From Alphaproteobacteria bacterium bin52 (lineage in GTDB: Bacteria > Pseudomonadota > Alphaproteobacteria > Thalassobaculales > Thalassobaculaceae): a stretch of DNA of 64,000 nucleotides. The DNA lies in contig MPMT01000001.1 in the NCBI GenBank assembly GCA_002238645.1, positions 1-64,000 on the forward strand, read 5' to 3'. The notes below the pieces were generated by a model. That model had not been told where the DNA came from. It did not search any database and was given only the letters and a program-made list of their open reading frames with translations. The position numbers and the translations under genes are program-made. Shown here one piece after another: positions 12,117 to 21,926 of the stretch. Positions within the stretch are counted from its first letter, which is position 1. Each line of letters begins with the position of its first letter.

Positions 12117-12644
12117 TCAGTTGATCACGGTCACGCCACGCCGGTTCAGTGCCCAAGACGCCTCGTCACTGCCAAGGGCCACGGGACGCTCCTTGCCATA
12201 GCTGATGGTCTCGATCCGCGCCGCGTCGATACCGCTGGCAATCAGGTACTGGCGCACCGCGTTCGCCCGCCGTTCGCCAAGTGCCAGGTTGTACTCCCTG
12301 GTTCCCCGCTCGTCGCAGTGCCCCTCGATCACCACGGTGATGTCGGTATACCTGTTGAGCCACAGCGCCTGCCGGTCGAGCGTGAGCCTGGCCTCCTCGC
12401 TGATGTCGGACCGCTCGTAGTCGAAGAACACCCGATCTCCCACCTCGACCAGGAACTCTTCCTCGGATCCCGGAACCGGCCCGGCGGCGACCGGTGCAAC
12501 TGGCGCAGTGGCAGCGGGTGCGGGCGCGGTCACGGCGGGAGCCGTCGTGGTCCCCGCACCCGATGTTTCGGTCGTATCCGGATCCTGCGCGCAGGCGGCC
12601 AGCACGAGCGAGGCGGCAACGAAGAGGAGCGATCTGATACCCAT
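12117..12644 (-). CDS. pal: Peptidoglycan-associated lipoprotein Pal
   Basis: This is an outer-membrane lipoprotein that anchors the envelope to peptidoglycan and binds TolB. The start at 12644 gives a lipoprotein signal ending in the lipobox LAAC (Cys18). A Thr/Ala/Pro-rich spacer leads to the C-terminal OmpA-like domain, with VFFDYERSDI, IEGHCDERGTREYNLALG and ERRANAVRQYL. Length of 175 residues is typical. A longer upstream frame exists but would bury the signal peptide, so I reject it. Confidence 0.95.
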   Translation of the reverse strand: MGIRSLLFVAASLVLAACAQDPDTTETSGAGTTTAPAVTAPAPAATAPVAPVAAGPVPGSEEEFLVEVGDRVFFDYERSDISEEARLTLDRQALWLNRYTDITVVIEGHCDERGTREYNLALGERRANAVRQYLIASGIDAARIETISYGKERPVALGSDEASWALNRRGVTVIN

Positions 12645-12843
12645 GGATAAATTCCTTCGCAGGGACGGTCGACGCTCAATCGACTGAGAGGTCGGGAACC
12701 CGGTGTTCACATGTTCACATGCGCGCCCTTGTAACAGGTTGACGGGCATATCAACACGGTTTTCTCCCGGACCTCCGCCAGCCGGGAACCGACGCGGCGG
12801 TCACGGGGTTCACGACGGGCACAGGGAGGCTCGAATCGGCCCT

Positions 12844-14220
12844 CTACTGAAGCAATCCCGACCACGCCGGGTCCGAAGCCTCCAACGGGGTGGGCACGAC
12901 ACGGTGGTTCTGACCGGTCAGATCGACCGAGCGCAGCACGCGGCGGATGGTTCCGGTCGCGCGCTCGAGCTGCTCCTCGGCATAGAGCAGGACCCGCCCG
13001 TTCGGCGACCAGGTAGGGCCCTCCACCAGGTACCCGCCGACCAGCAGTCTCTCGCCCCTGCCGTCCGGGCGCATCACTCCGATGTAGTACCTGTCGGTGC
13101 TGCCCGGGACGGGCGGACGGGTCTTGGTGAAGGCGATGAGATCGCCGCGCGGTGACCAGACCGGGGTGTCGTACTGTCCCTTCTCCCTGCTGATCCGCAC
13201 CATGTTGCTGCCGTCGTCCCGCATTACGTAAAGCTGCTTGGTCCCGGTCCGGTCCGAGACGAACACGACCTGTTCGCCGTCCGGGGAATATGTGGGCGAG
13301 ACGTTGATGTCCGACACCGAACCGGTCAGTCGCCGCTGCACGCGTGTGGCAAGGTCCAGCGTGTAGATGTTGGTTGCCCCGTCCTTGGCCATGCTCATGA
13401 TGACGCTGGTTCCGTCAGGCGCGAAGCGGGGTGCGAGCGTCATCCCCGGGAAGTCGCCGAGCACCGCCTGCTGCCCGGTCACGATGTTGAACAGGTACAC
13501 CCTTGGCCTGTTGCGCTGGTAGTAGCCGAGGTAGACCAGTTCCTGCGCCGTCGGTGAGAACCGCGGCGTGAGAACAAGGTGCTTGCCGTCAGTCAAATAG
13601 CGGTGGTTCGCCCCGTCCTGGTCCATGACCGCGAGCCGCTTGACCCGACGGTCCCTGGGACCGGTTTCGGCAATGTAGACGATCCGGGTATCGAAGTACC
13701 CGGTCTCCCCGGTCACCCTTTCGTAGATCTGGTCGCTGATGAGATGGGCAACCCGGCGCCAGTTCCGCTCCGGGGTGGTAAAACTCGACGCTACGAGATC
13801 GGCCCGGCGTGCGACATCCCAAAGCCGATACTCGAACTTCAGCCGGCCGTCCGGTTCCGGGGTGATGCTGCCCTTGACCAGTGCCTCCGCCTTCAGGGCG
13901 GCCCAGTTGCCGAACCGCGGGCGAACCTGGACACCGGTTACCGGTCCGATGAACGCCGCCGGATCGATGGGATCGAACAGGCCGGAGCGGTGCAGGTTTG
14001 CCGAGATCACGTCCGCAACGTGGGTACCGAGCGTCTCGGTATCGGGCTGTGTCCCGTAAAACGGGCGCACTGCAATCGGAATCGGATCGAAGCGGCCCTG
14101 GGTGATGTCGATTCGCAGGTCTTCCCTGGCAAGCGAGGTCGCTGACCCGAGACAGGTGACGGCAAGGCCAAGCAGCAGGCAAAGGGCGGTCGCGCCCTGG
14201 TTCCACGCTCTCATCATCAA
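12844..14220 (-). CDS. tolB: Tol-Pal system beta-propeller protein TolB
   Basis: This 458-residue periplasmic protein has a signal peptide (residues 1-30), an N-terminal alpha/beta domain (DLRIDITQGRFDPIPIAV) that contacts Pal or TolA, and a six-bladed propeller. The propeller WD-like repeats recur, for example ISREKGQYDTPVWSPRGDLI and PTYSPDGEQVVFVSDRTG. The distance to tolA upstream is 13 bp. About 200 bp lie between tolB and pal, where I see no gene. Confidence 0.96.
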   Translation of the reverse strand: MMMRAWNQGATALCLLLGLAVTCLGSATSLAREDLRIDITQGRFDPIPIAVRPFYGTQPDTETLGTHVADVISANLHRSGLFDPIDPAAFIGPVTGVQVRPRFGNWAALKAEALVKGSITPEPDGRLKFEYRLWDVARRADLVASSFTTPERNWRRVAHLISDQIYERVTGETGYFDTRIVYIAETGPRDRRVKRLAVMDQDGANHRYLTDGKHLVLTPRFSPTAQELVYLGYYQRNRPRVYLFNIVTGQQAVLGDFPGMTLAPRFAPDGTSVIMSMAKDGATNIYTLDLATRVQRRLTGSVSDINVSPTYSPDGEQVVFVSDRTGTKQLYVMRDDGSNMVRISREKGQYDTPVWSPRGDLIAFTKTRPPVPGSTDRYYIGVMRPDGRGERLLVGGYLVEGPTWSPNGRVLLYAEEQLERATGTIRRVLRSVDLTGQNHRVVPTPLEASDPAWSGLLQ

Positions 14221-14233
14221 TCTGCTCCGGGAA

Positions 14234-15109
14234 TCATTGTACCAGTTTCCTCGGGTCGAAGTTAAAGGTGAAGGTCTTCCAGACCTCGTACTTGTCGTCG
14301 GGCAGGACCAGCACCCTGCAGTCCGGGTGCCGGATCGCGCGCAGCGCCCGTTCCGCCGCGATCCTGAAGGCGGTATCGCCCGTCATGCGAGACTCGTTCA
14401 CGACCGTGGCATCCCGAACCGTCCGGTCAGGGTTCATGACGATCCTGACCTCCACGGCGAGTGTCTCGGCCTCCTCGACACCCGCACCGGCGACACCGAT
14501 GTTCCAGCAAGCCGCGATCTGCTGCCGCACCCTGCTGATCTCCGACTGCGTGACCGTCTTCGTCGGGTCGAAGTCCGGGTCGGAGCCGAGCCTTGTGGTC
14601 CGGTCAATCACATCGGCAAGGCTCTGGCGTTTCTCCGCCCGGGGTGGATCCTTCTCGCGCTTCAGGTCGGTCAGAACGCTCTCGAGGTCCAGTCGCCGGG
14701 GCTTCGGCCGGGGCCTGGGCCTTGGCGGGACCGGCTGCGGGCGTTCCGGAGCAGGCTCGGCCGTGGGTGCGGGCGGCGGTTCGGGCCGCACCCTGGGCTC
14801 GGGCGGTGGTTCGGGGGCGGGAGGCGCCGGTGCCGGAGACGCCGGTGGCTCCGGCGCGGGAGGTGGAGGCGCCGGCGGTTCGGGTTCGGGAGCCGGGGGC
14901 GGGGAAGGTTCCGGCTCGGGACGAGGGGGTTCCGGCGGGGCCTCCCCGGGCTCGGGCGGCAGGTTCGTGACCTCTGCAAGGTCGCTCAGCTGCACGAAAA
15001 TCACCTCGTCGAGTTCCGGCGGCTCCGGCTGCAGGTACGGCAGGCCGAACCACGCAAGGGCAACGAGAGCCGCATGCATGGTCACCGAAACCAGCAGGCT
15101 GCCCCGCAT
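14234..15109 (-). CDS. tolA: TolA-like energy transducer
   Basis: The protein has an N-terminal membrane anchor (about residues 5-25), a long Pro/Glu-rich linker (about 50-150), and a C-terminal domain with QIAACWNIG and a beta-strand pattern like TolA/TonB C-domains. The linker is polyproline rather than the Ala/Lys helix of enterobacterial TolA, as is usual in this class. It transmits TolQR proton-motive-force energy across the periplasm to TolB-Pal. Position between tolR (5 bp) and tolB (13 bp) supports tolA over tonB. Confidence 0.9.
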   Translation of the reverse strand: MRGSLLVSVTMHAALVALAWFGLPYLQPEPPELDEVIFVQLSDLAEVTNLPPEPGEAPPEPPRPEPEPSPPPAPEPEPPAPPPPAPEPPASPAPAPPAPEPPPEPRVRPEPPPAPTAEPAPERPQPVPPRPRPRPKPRRLDLESVLTDLKREKDPPRAEKRQSLADVIDRTTRLGSDPDFDPTKTVTQSEISRVRQQIAACWNIGVAGAGVEEAETLAVEVRIVMNPDRTVRDATVVNESRMTGDTAFRIAAERALRAIRHPDCRVLVLPDDKYEVWKTFTFNFDPRKLVQ

Positions 15110-15114
15110 GGACG

Positions 15115-15636
15115 TCAGCCGCCGTCAGCTGCCGGCAAGGGCCCGGCATTGCCCGATGCTCCCCCGTCAACGACCCTGTCCGGGAAGCTCTCCACTTCCC
15201 GTTGCCGCAACGCCATCTCGGTCCGCAGCGCAATGACCTGGATCCCGGCGTTGCGAATCTCTCCTGCAACCACCACCACCGCCCCGTAGTTGAGCCGGGC
15301 ATCGCCACGCAGGTGCACCCTGAGATCGGCATTGGTCTCCTTCATCGCCCGCAGCCGTGGGGCAAGTTCAGCGAGCGTGATCTCGGTCTTGTTCAGGTAG
15401 ATCCGCTTGTTTTCGTCGATCTCCACGTTGAGCGGTTGCTCCTCGTCGGCGATCACGTATTCCTTCACCACCTTCGGAAGCTGGACCGGAATGCCCAGCA
15501 CCAGAAGCGGCGCCGTGACCATGAACACCACCAGCAGCACCAGCATCACGTCGACGAACGGCGTGACGTTGATCTCGCTCATCGGCCGGTACCCCTTTCG
15601 GCCGTTCCGGTTCGTCTTCGCCGGTTTGAGCGCCAT
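15115..15636 (-). CDS. tolR: Tol-Pal system protein TolR
   Basis: This is a TolR/ExbD-family inner-membrane protein. The single membrane segment carries the proton-conducting Asp in INVTPFVDVMLVLLVVFM (near residue 29), followed by a periplasmic domain. It forms the stator-like proton channel with TolQ. Length 173 is slightly longer than usual because of an Asn/Ala/Gly-rich C-terminal tail. The gene is three bases from the tolQ stop and five from tolA. Confidence 0.95.
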   Translation of the reverse strand: MALKPAKTNRNGRKGYRPMSEINVTPFVDVMLVLLVVFMVTAPLLVLGIPVQLPKVVKEYVIADEEQPLNVEIDENKRIYLNKTEITLAELAPRLRAMKETNADLRVHLRGDARLNYGAVVVVAGEIRNAGIQVIALRTEMALRQREVESFPDRVVDGGASGNAGPLPAADGG

Positions 15637-15639
15637 GCG

Positions 15640-16371
15640 TCAGGCTCCCTCGTCGAGCTGCCGCGACAGGATCGAGATGAAGTCGCCGGAGAACCGCTCC
15701 AGGTGCTGGGCGAAGCGGTCGAGGTCCTGGCTGATCTTGTTGTAGGCGATGACGGCAGGAATGGCGGCAACGAGGCCCAGGGCGGTGGCAAACAGGGCCT
15801 CGGCAATGCCGGGAGCAACCACCGAGAGCGCCGTGGTCTTGGTGGCGGCAATGGACTGGAAGGAGCCCATGATCCCCCATACCGTCCCGAACAGCCCGAT
15901 GAAGGGAGCGGTGGCGCCGACCGAGGCCAGGAAGGTCATGTTCCGCTCCAGTGCCTCCATTTCCCGGCTGATGGTCAGTGTCATGATCTGCTCGATGCGC
16001 ATGCGCAGGCTGGCACGGACCTGCTCGCTCTTGCCGATCAGTCCGAGCGAGGCGGACCGGCGCCACTCCCGCATCGCGGCCGAGAATACTGCTGACATCG
16101 GGTCGGTAAGCGTCCCGCCGATCCGGTCGTACAGGTCCTCGAGCGTCCCGGTGGACCAGAAACTGTCCTCGAAGGAACGGGTGCGCCGGCGCAGCCGGCG
16201 CATGCGAATCGCCTTGTTGATGATGATCGCCCAGGTCCATACCGAGGTGATCAGCAGACCCAGGATCACTGCCTTGACCACCGGGTCGGCGGCAAGGAAC
16301 AGGCCGACCAGACTCAGATCCAGATCCGCCGACCCGCCCAGGTACACGCTGTCAACTTGATCCTGTCCCAT
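15640..16371 (-). CDS. tolQ: Tol-Pal system protein TolQ
   Basis: This is a MotA/TolQ/ExbB channel protein with three membrane segments: near residues 25-45, around FLASVGATAPFIGLFGTVWG and around IAEALFATALGLVAAIPAVI. The start at 16371 overlaps the stop of ybgC (ATGA) and gives 243 residues. A longer in-frame N-terminal extension lies inside ybgC and has no membrane character. It powers constriction of the outer membrane during division. Confidence 0.96.
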   Translation of the reverse strand: MGQDQVDSVYLGGSADLDLSLVGLFLAADPVVKAVILGLLITSVWTWAIIINKAIRMRRLRRRTRSFEDSFWSTGTLEDLYDRIGGTLTDPMSAVFSAAMREWRRSASLGLIGKSEQVRASLRMRIEQIMTLTISREMEALERNMTFLASVGATAPFIGLFGTVWGIMGSFQSIAATKTTALSVVAPGIAEALFATALGLVAAIPAVIAYNKISQDLDRFAQHLERFSGDFISILSRQLDEGA

Positions 16372-16841
16372 CAGCCCTCCATCTCTCCGCGGTCCCGGTC
16401 GGCCGCGACCACCGCAAAAGCATCGATCATCCGCCCGGGCAGCCGTACCGGGCGTCCCGACCGGTTGACGCACGCAAGGTGCACGTCCAGCCGGACAAGC
16501 CATGGCTCCTGCACGGTGCCGTCCCTGCAGGCGTGCACGGACTGGACCGCGTGCACCCGCGCGCCGCTGATCCGCCCGAGCGCGGTCCTGACCTCGAGCA
16601 GGTCATCAAGCCGGGCGGGCGCCCGGTACTCGATGGTGCAGCGTGTCACGGCAAATCCCAGCCCATCACGACGCCGCAGCGCCTCCTGGCAAAGACCGAC
16701 CGAACGCAGGAACTCGGTGCGCGCCCGCTCGGCAAAGTTCAGATAGTTCGCATGATAGACGACGCCCTGCGCATCGGTGTCCTCGAAGTAGACCCGAAGG
16801 CGGAACCGGTGCTCCGGCGCCGCCTCCACGACGTCAACCAC
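16371..16841 (-). CDS. ybgC: Tol-Pal-associated acyl-CoA thioesterase YbgC
   Basis: This is a hot-dog-fold thioesterase of 156 residues, the first gene of the tol-pal operon. The 4-hydroxybenzoyl-CoA thioesterase signature [20 protein letters not shown] includes the catalytic Asp. It overlaps ruvB at its start by eight bases and tolQ at its end by one base, so the ruv and tol operons run together here. Physiological substrate is likely short-chain or phospholipid-related acyl thioesters; that is family knowledge, not visible in the sequence. Confidence 0.93.
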   Translation of the reverse strand: MVDVVEAAPEHRFRLRVYFEDTDAQGVVYHANYLNFAERARTEFLRSVGLCQEALRRRDGLGFAVTRCTIEYRAPARLDDLLEVRTALGRISGARVHAVQSVHACRDGTVQEPWLVRLDVHLACVNRSGRPVRLPGRMIDAFAVVAADRDRGEMEG

Positions 16842-17889
16842 GATCTTCCTCCGGCGCTTCGAGCCCTGACAGCAGATCGGCCTGGCCGGCAGCCGCTGGC
16901 AGCCCGAGGTAACGGAACCCGGCCCGGGTCAGTACCCGCCCCCGCGGAGTACGGCCAATCAGTCCCTGTTGCAGCAGGTATGGCTCGATGACCTCCTCGA
17001 TCACGTCACGCTGCTCCGACAGCGCGGCGGCGATGGTGTCCGCCCCGACCGGTCCGCCGGAGTAGTTCACGCCGACGCAGCCGAGGTAGCGCCGGTCCAT
17101 GGCGTCGAGGCCGGATTGATCGATATCGAGCCTCGTGAGCGCCGAATCGGCTATCTCTGCTCCGATCCGGTCGGCTGACTGGTTGAATGCGATGTCGCGC
17201 ACCCGCCGCAGCAGGCGCCCGGCGACCCTCGGGGTTCCGCGCGATCGCCGGGCGATCTCCTCGGCACCCTCTTCGGTGAGAGGCATCCGCAACAGGGCGG
17301 CGTTACGAAGGATAATCCGCTTCAGTTCGTCAACGGTATAGAACTGCAGCCACAGCGGGATGCCGAATCGGTCCCGCAACGGCCCGGTGACCAGCCCGGT
17401 CCGGGTCGTCGCCGCGACCAGGGTAAACGGCGGCAGGTCGATGCGCAGGGACCGTGCGGCCGGTCCCTCACCGATCACGAGGTCAAGCTGAAAGTCCTCC
17501 ATCGCAGGGTAGAGGGTTTCCTCGATGGCCGGATTGAGCCGGTGGATCTCGTCGATGAACAGCACGTCGCGCGGTTCGAGGTTGGTGAGAATTGCGGCCA
17601 GGTCGCCCGCCTTGGCGATCGCGGGGCCGGAGGTCATGCGAAACCCGACCTCGAGCTCGCGCGCCACGATCTGGGCGAGCGTGGTCTTGCCAAGTCCAGG
17701 CGGTCCGTGGAACAGCACGTGATCGAGCGCCTCGCCGCGCGCCGCCGCCGCCATGACGAACTGGCCCAGGTTGTCGCGAAGCTTCTGCTGGCCAATGAAG
17801 TCGTCGAGCCTCGCGGGCCTGAGCGTCCGGTCGGACGCGTCGCCGCCGGCTTCCTCCGGCTGCACCAGCCGGTCGGACGGATCGGTCAC
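16834..17889 (-). CDS. ruvB: Holliday junction branch migration helicase RuvB
   Basis: This is an AAA+ motor that drives branch migration with RuvA. The N-terminal [12 protein letters not shown] motif, Walker [10 protein letters not shown] (62-70), Walker [11 protein letters not shown], arginine-finger region and C-terminal winged helix ([20 protein letters not shown]) are all present over 351 residues. The start overlaps the end of ruvA by four bases (GTGA/ATGA type). Confidence 0.97.
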   Translation of the reverse strand: MTDPSDRLVQPEEAGGDASDRTLRPARLDDFIGQQKLRDNLGQFVMAAAARGEALDHVLFHGPPGLGKTTLAQIVARELEVGFRMTSGPAIAKAGDLAAILTNLEPRDVLFIDEIHRLNPAIEETLYPAMEDFQLDLVIGEGPAARSLRIDLPPFTLVAATTRTGLVTGPLRDRFGIPLWLQFYTVDELKRIILRNAALLRMPLTEEGAEEIARRSRGTPRVAGRLLRRVRDIAFNQSADRIGAEIADSALTRLDIDQSGLDAMDRRYLGCVGVNYSGGPVGADTIAAALSEQRDVIEEVIEPYLLQQGLIGRTPRGRVLTRAGFRYLGLPAAAGQADLLSGLEAPEEDRG

Positions 17890-18473
17890 GGGGACAGTTC
17901 CTTCAGGCTGGCTGTGATCAGCCCTTCAAGGGGCAGGTCGGGCCCGGCGCGGGCCGCGGCAGCCACCGCGCCATGCGCCTTCGACCGGCTCCAGCCGAGA
18001 TTGACCAGGGCGGAGATCGCCTCCTCGGCAATACCGCCTGCGGGTGGCTCGGCAGCGCCGGTCACGCCGAATGCGGATACCCGACCCGCCAGTTCGTTCA
18101 CGATCCGGCCGGCGATGCGCGGCCCGATCCCTTCTGCCCGTGTCAGCGACTTGCTGTCACCGGCCGCAATGGCGCCGATCACCTCGTCGGTGCCAAGTCC
18201 GGACAGCAGTGCGAGGGCCGCGCGTGAACCGACCCCCTGGACTGTCTGCAGGAGACGGAAACACTGGCGCTCGGCCTCGTGTTGGAACCCGTAGAGGTGG
18301 ATGTGATCCTCGCGAACATGGGTTTCGATATGCAGCGAAACACTGCCGCCGGGAGCCGGAAGATGCGCCAGGGTCTTGCCGGAGCAGAACACGAGGTAGC
18401 CAACGCCGCCAACGTCGATGACCACTGCATTGTCGGTGTGACTGTCCACGATCCCCCTCAGCCGCGCGATCAT
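17886..18473 (-). CDS. ruvA: Holliday junction DNA-binding protein RuvA
   Basis: This tetrameric junction-binding protein of 195 residues has an N-terminal OB fold ([22 protein letters not shown]), two helix-hairpin-helix motifs ([15 protein letters not shown] and [14 protein letters not shown]) and a C-terminal domain that contacts RuvB. It overlaps ruvC and ruvB by four bases each, so the three genes are tightly coupled. Confidence 0.96.
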   Translation of the reverse strand: MIARLRGIVDSHTDNAVVIDVGGVGYLVFCSGKTLAHLPAPGGSVSLHIETHVREDHIHLYGFQHEAERQCFRLLQTVQGVGSRAALALLSGLGTDEVIGAIAAGDSKSLTRAEGIGPRIAGRIVNELAGRVSAFGVTGAAEPPAGGIAEEAISALVNLGWSRSKAHGAVAAAARAGPDLPLEGLITASLKELSP

Positions 18474-19036
18474 CGCCGCTGAGCCTCCCGCGCCAGTGCC
18501 GCGGCGATGGCGCGGCTCATGCCATCGGTGGGTGTGCCGTCAACCCGATTGCCGGCTCCCGTGTAGTGCGCGTGACAGATGGCAGCCGCAAGGGCGTCCG
18601 CGGCATCCGACGGGATGGTCGAGGCAACCGCCAGCAGCCGTCCGACCATGACCTGGACCTGGCGCTTGTCGGCATGGCCCACGCCGACCACCGCCTTCTT
18701 GACCCGGTTGGGCGCGTATTCCGTCACCCTGAGGCCCGCAAGCCCGGGGGCCAGCAGGACGGCGCCGCGCGCCAGTCCCAGCTTCAGGGTGGAGTCGGGG
18801 TTCCGGTTGACGAAACTCTTCTCCACCACTGCCTCGTCGGGCTCGTGGGCGGCAATGACCTCGACCAGGCCGCGGTGCAGCTGCACGAGCCGTTCGGCGA
18901 TGGTCCCGGAACTGTCCGAACTGACGATGCCACTGGCAACATGGCCCAGCCGGCTGCCGGAAACCGTGATGACACCCCAGCCGGTGCGCTGGAGCCCGGG
19001 ATCAAGCCCGAGCAACCGTCGGCCAAAAGCAGACAT
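18470..19036 (-). CDS. ruvC: Crossover junction endodeoxyribonuclease RuvC
   Basis: This is a Holliday junction resolvase with an RNase H fold. The first catalytic Asp lies in [31 protein letters not shown] supplies the second acidic residue; the C-terminal [15 protein letters not shown] carries the last two Asp residues. Length is 188. It follows yebC by 13 bp, the widespread yebC-ruvC-ruvA-ruvB order. Confidence 0.96.
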   Translation of the reverse strand: MSAFGRRLLGLDPGLQRTGWGVITVSGSRLGHVASGIVSSDSSGTIAERLVQLHRGLVEVIAAHEPDEAVVEKSFVNRNPDSTLKLGLARGAVLLAPGLAGLRVTEYAPNRVKKAVVGVGHADKRQVQVMVGRLLAVASTIPSDAADALAAAICHAHYTGAGNRVDGTPTDGMSRAIAAALAREAQRR

Positions 19037-19049
19037 CTCCGCCTCCCGT

Positions 19050-19799
19050 CTAGTTGCCGGTCAACCGCGCCAGGAGTTCGTCGGAAATATTGAAGTTGGC
19101 CGAGACAACCTGGACGTCGTCATTGTCATCGAGCGTGTCAAGCAGCCGGAGCAGGGCCGGAGCCCGATCCTCGGACACCTCGACCGATGTCTGCGGCTTC
19201 CACGCAAGACCCGCCTCCTGAGGTTCGCCAAATCGCTCTTCCAGATACTCGCGCACGCTTGTGAAGTCCTCCGGTCGGCAAGTCACCTCGTGGATCTCGC
19301 CCGAGGAATCGACATCCTGCGCGCCGGCCTCCAGCGCCGCCTCGAACATCTCTTCGGAACTCGCACTGCCGAGCGGGTAGGTGACCTGGCCGACCCGGTC
19401 GAACATGTAGCTCACGCTGTTGGTCTCGCCGAGGTTGCCACCGTGCTTGCTGAATGCGGCCCGGATCTCCGAAGCGGTACGGTTGCGATTGTCCGTCATG
19501 GCGTCGACGATGATGGCAGCCCCGCCCGGACCGTAGCCCTCGTAGCGGATTTCCTCGTAGTTCGCGTCGTCACCGTCGCCGGCTGCCTTCTTCATAACCC
19601 GTTCGATGTTGTCGCGCGGCATGTTGGCCGTCCTCGCCGCGGTGATTGCCGACCGCAGGCGCGGATTCGAGGCCGGGTCCGGACTGATGCGCGCCGCCAC
19701 CGTGAGTTCGCGGATCAGCCGCGCGAAGATCTTCGCCCGCTTGCGGTCCTGCGCACCCTTGCGGTGCATGATGTTCTTGAACTGGGAATGACCTGCCAT
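19050..19799 (-). CDS. yebC: YebC/PmpR family transcriptional regulator
   Basis: The start at 19799 gives [18 protein letters not shown], the invariant YebC N-terminus, and 249 residues; a twelve-residue upstream extension is not conserved. The three-domain cytosolic protein contains [13 protein letters not shown] and a [19 protein letters not shown] stretch. Family members act as DNA-binding regulators, and some have been linked to translation of difficult peptides. First gene of the ruv-tol run. Confidence 0.95.
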   Translation of the reverse strand: MAGHSQFKNIMHRKGAQDRKRAKIFARLIRELTVAARISPDPASNPRLRSAITAARTANMPRDNIERVMKKAAGDGDDANYEEIRYEGYGPGGAAIIVDAMTDNRNRTASEIRAAFSKHGGNLGETNSVSYMFDRVGQVTYPLGSASSEEMFEAALEAGAQDVDSSGEIHEVTCRPEDFTSVREYLEERFGEPQEAGLAWKPQTSVEVSEDRAPALLRLLDTLDDNDDVQVVSANFNISDELLARLTGN

Positions 19800-19984
19800 G
19801 CTTCCGTCCCGATACCTTGCGGGCATCGGAACCACGCGGGTGAGTCGTCCCGGCCCCGCACCGCATGATCGAACCCGGGCGCCCGGTTCCGGACAGGTGC
19901 AAGTTCCGATGCCGCACCGTGTTCACGAAGCCATACCATATTGCGCGCGCGCGCTCACCTGTCGTGCCGGCCCGGCGACGGTAT

Positions 19985-20800
19985 TCAGCTGTCGGGCCAG
20001 GTCTCGGAGAGCACGCCCCCGGTCCGCAACGGCTCGATGCTCCGCGCCAGTCCGGTCCTGTCATCGCTGATGACGAGGGCACCGCAGATTGTCGCCTCGC
20101 CGACCGCGGGCTCCAGGCGCGGTCCCGGCATCCGTGTCACGAACCGCTCGACCGGGTGCCGCTTGGCCATCCCGATCACCGAATCATAGTCGCCACACAT
20201 GCCGGCGTCGGTCTGGTACGCGGTCCCGGTGGCGAGCACCATGGTATCTGCGGTCGGCACATGCGTGTGGGTCCCGATCACGGCTGAAACCCTGCCGTCG
20301 AGATGATGGGCGAATCCCATCTTCTCGCTGGTCGCCTCGCCGTGCATGTCGACCAGCACGAAGTCCGCCACCGATCCGAGGGGCGAATCCTCGAGCACCT
20401 GGTCAACCACGGCAAAGGGATCGTCGAGAGCGTCCATGAACAACCGGAGCATGATGTTGATGACCAGCACCCGCCGCCCGTCGGCTGTCTCGAACAGGCC
20501 GGCGCCGCGCCCGGGGGTTCCGACCGGGTAGTTGACCGGCCTGAGCAGTCTTGGCTCCCGGTCAATGTGGGCAATGATTTCGCGCTGGTCCCAGACATGG
20601 TTGCCGGTGGTCAGCACGTCGGCCCCGGCCTCGAACAACCGGTTGCAAATCGCCTCGGTAATCCCGAAACCGGCGGCAGCGTTCTCGCCGTTGACCACCA
20701 CCAGGTCCGGCGCGAGCCGCTCGCGGATCTCCGGGAGCCGCTGCACCACCGCTGTCCGGCCGGTTCGTCCGACAATGTCACCGAGAAACAGGACTCGCAT
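19985..20800 (-). CDS. YmdB-family metallophosphoesterase
   Basis: This is a 271-residue calcineurin-like phosphodiesterase of the Bacillus YmdB type, described as acting on 2',3'- or 3',5'-cyclic nucleotides. MRVLFLGDIVGRTGR opens the fold with the first metal Asp. VVNGENAAAGFGI and TTGNHVWD supply further metal ligands, and IGTHTHVPTADTM is at the C-terminal end. A GGGAG ribosome-binding site lies nine bases before the start, inside the end of the preceding cyclo-ligase gene, which it overlaps by 23 bp. The 185 bp between its end and yebC hold nothing I recognise. Confidence 0.9.
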   Translation of the reverse strand: MRVLFLGDIVGRTGRTAVVQRLPEIRERLAPDLVVVNGENAAAGFGITEAICNRLFEAGADVLTTGNHVWDQREIIAHIDREPRLLRPVNYPVGTPGRGAGLFETADGRRVLVINIMLRLFMDALDDPFAVVDQVLEDSPLGSVADFVLVDMHGEATSEKMGFAHHLDGRVSAVIGTHTHVPTADTMVLATGTAYQTDAGMCGDYDSVIGMAKRHPVERFVTRMPGPRLEPAVGEATICGALVISDDRTGLARSIEPLRTGGVLSETWPDS

Positions 20801-21410
20801 CTGCCGGTTCTCCCTGGGTGATGATGCGGCGTTCGGTCACAATGGCGTCGAGCTGCTCGTCCAGAGGTCCCCGCGGGACCCGGTCGACCCGCTGGCCGTC
20901 GTAGGCGATCCCGATAGCCCGCACGTGGCGCGACGCACGCAGGTTCGCGAGCGTGATGTCATAGAAGCCGCCGCCATATCCGAGGCGATAGCGATCCGTG
21001 TCCCACGCCAGCAACGGGACCAGCAGCCAGTCAGGCACTCCGGCCCGGGCACCGGGCCCGGGCACCTGCACCCCGAATCCGTCGGGCTCCAGCACATCTC
21101 CGGGCCGCCAGACCCTGAACGCGAGCGGCCGGCCCCTGCCGGCCACCACCGGGAGCAGGACCGTGCTGCCCCTTGCGACCAGCGCATGCATCAGCGGCCG
21201 GGTGTCGGGCTCGGAGCGGAACGGCCAGAAGGCGGAAACCGCGGTACCGGGCGGGGGAGACCAGCGGGCAAGGAACTGCGCGGCAATCAGCTCCCCGGCG
21301 TCAACGATATCCCGGCGCAGTCTGTCGCGCACCCGTGCGGCGGTCCGGCGCAGGGCATGCTTCGCCTCGGCCAGCCGCGCAGTTTCGGCCCGGTCGGGTG
21401 CTGGATGCAC
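20778..21410 (-). CDS. 5-formyltetrahydrofolate cyclo-ligase
   Basis: The enzyme converts 5-formyl-THF to 5,10-methenyl-THF with ATP (FthC/YgfA). It has the C-terminal signature DRYRLGYGGGFYDITLA and the substrate segment around PVVAGRGRPLAFRVW. Two starts are possible: ATG at 21416, directly against an AGGAG sequence, or GTG at 21410 with a better six-base spacing, which I chose. The AGGAG itself lies in the 3' closing stem of the 6S-like RNA upstream, a gene arrangement conserved in proteobacteria. Confidence 0.9.
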   Translation of the reverse strand: MHPAPDRAETARLAEAKHALRRTAARVRDRLRRDIVDAGELIAAQFLARWSPPPGTAVSAFWPFRSEPDTRPLMHALVARGSTVLLPVVAGRGRPLAFRVWRPGDVLEPDGFGVQVPGPGARAGVPDWLLVPLLAWDTDRYRLGYGGGFYDITLANLRASRHVRAIGIAYDGQRVDRVPRGPLDEQLDAIVTERRIITQGEPADASPVSR

Positions 21411-21414
21411 ACGC

Positions 21415-21568
21415 ATCTCCTGGGGAACAACAAGCGGGAAACGGTGCCGCGTCGGCCGTCGGTCACGACTATCCTCTGTGGCCTGCTCGTGCAGGTGGGC
21501 ACCGCAGTACCGAGGCCACGGCCCCGGCAGAGGCAGTTCCCGAGGGTCTGTCTATAGCCCCAGGGATA
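21415..21568 (-). ncRNA. ssrS: 6S RNA (SsrS-like)
   Basis: Located between zapA and the cyclo-ligase gene on the same strand, the standard 6S position in proteobacteria. The RNA can fold as one long hairpin. The closing stem CCTGGGG (21564-21558) pairs with CCCCAGG (21425-21419). Inside it, CGGGAA pairs with TTCCCG, CCTCTG with CAGAGG, and CCTGC-ACGA-GCAGG forms the apical hairpin, with a large internal bubble between stems. 6S RNA mimics an open promoter and sequesters housekeeping RNA polymerase in stationary phase. Ends are approximate; no covariance model was run. Confidence 0.72.
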
Positions 21569-21611
21569 AACCGACCGGTCGTACCGCGCAGCGACCGTTT
21601 CGAAGCCATAC

Positions 21612-21923
21612 TTAGGTCTGATTGCCCGATCCCGCAATGGCTTCGAGCCGCTGCGCCATCTGCTCGAGCTGGTCGGCCATCGCATCCTCTGTCGAACCGG
21701 TCCGGCGTGTGTCCAGTTCGTCGCGCAGCCGGATCAACTCGTCCATCGCCTGCAGACAGGTCATCAGCAGCAACCGGGCCTGCCCCACCTGTCCGACGTG
21801 GCGCACGAGGTCGCGCACTTCTGCATCGATCACCTGGGCGAGTTCCGCCAGACGCGCTTCCTGGCCATCCTCGCATGCCACCAGGTAGGGCTGACCATTG
21901 ACCTGGACCTCGACCTGCGCCAC
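21612..21923 (-). CDS. zapA: Cell division protein ZapA
   Basis: This is a small Z-ring-associated protein of 103 residues. The N-terminal beta region VEVQVNGQPYLVACEDGQEARLAEL is the ZapA signature; a dimerising helix and coiled coil occupy the rest. It stabilises FtsZ protofilaments at mid-cell. It is three bases downstream of a small coiled-coil gene and upstream of the 6S RNA. Confidence 0.93.
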   Translation of the reverse strand: MAQVEVQVNGQPYLVACEDGQEARLAELAQVIDAEVRDLVRHVGQVGQARLLLMTCLQAMDELIRLRDELDTRRTGSTEDAMADQLEQMAQRLEAIAGSGNQT

Positions 21924-21926
21924 CGG

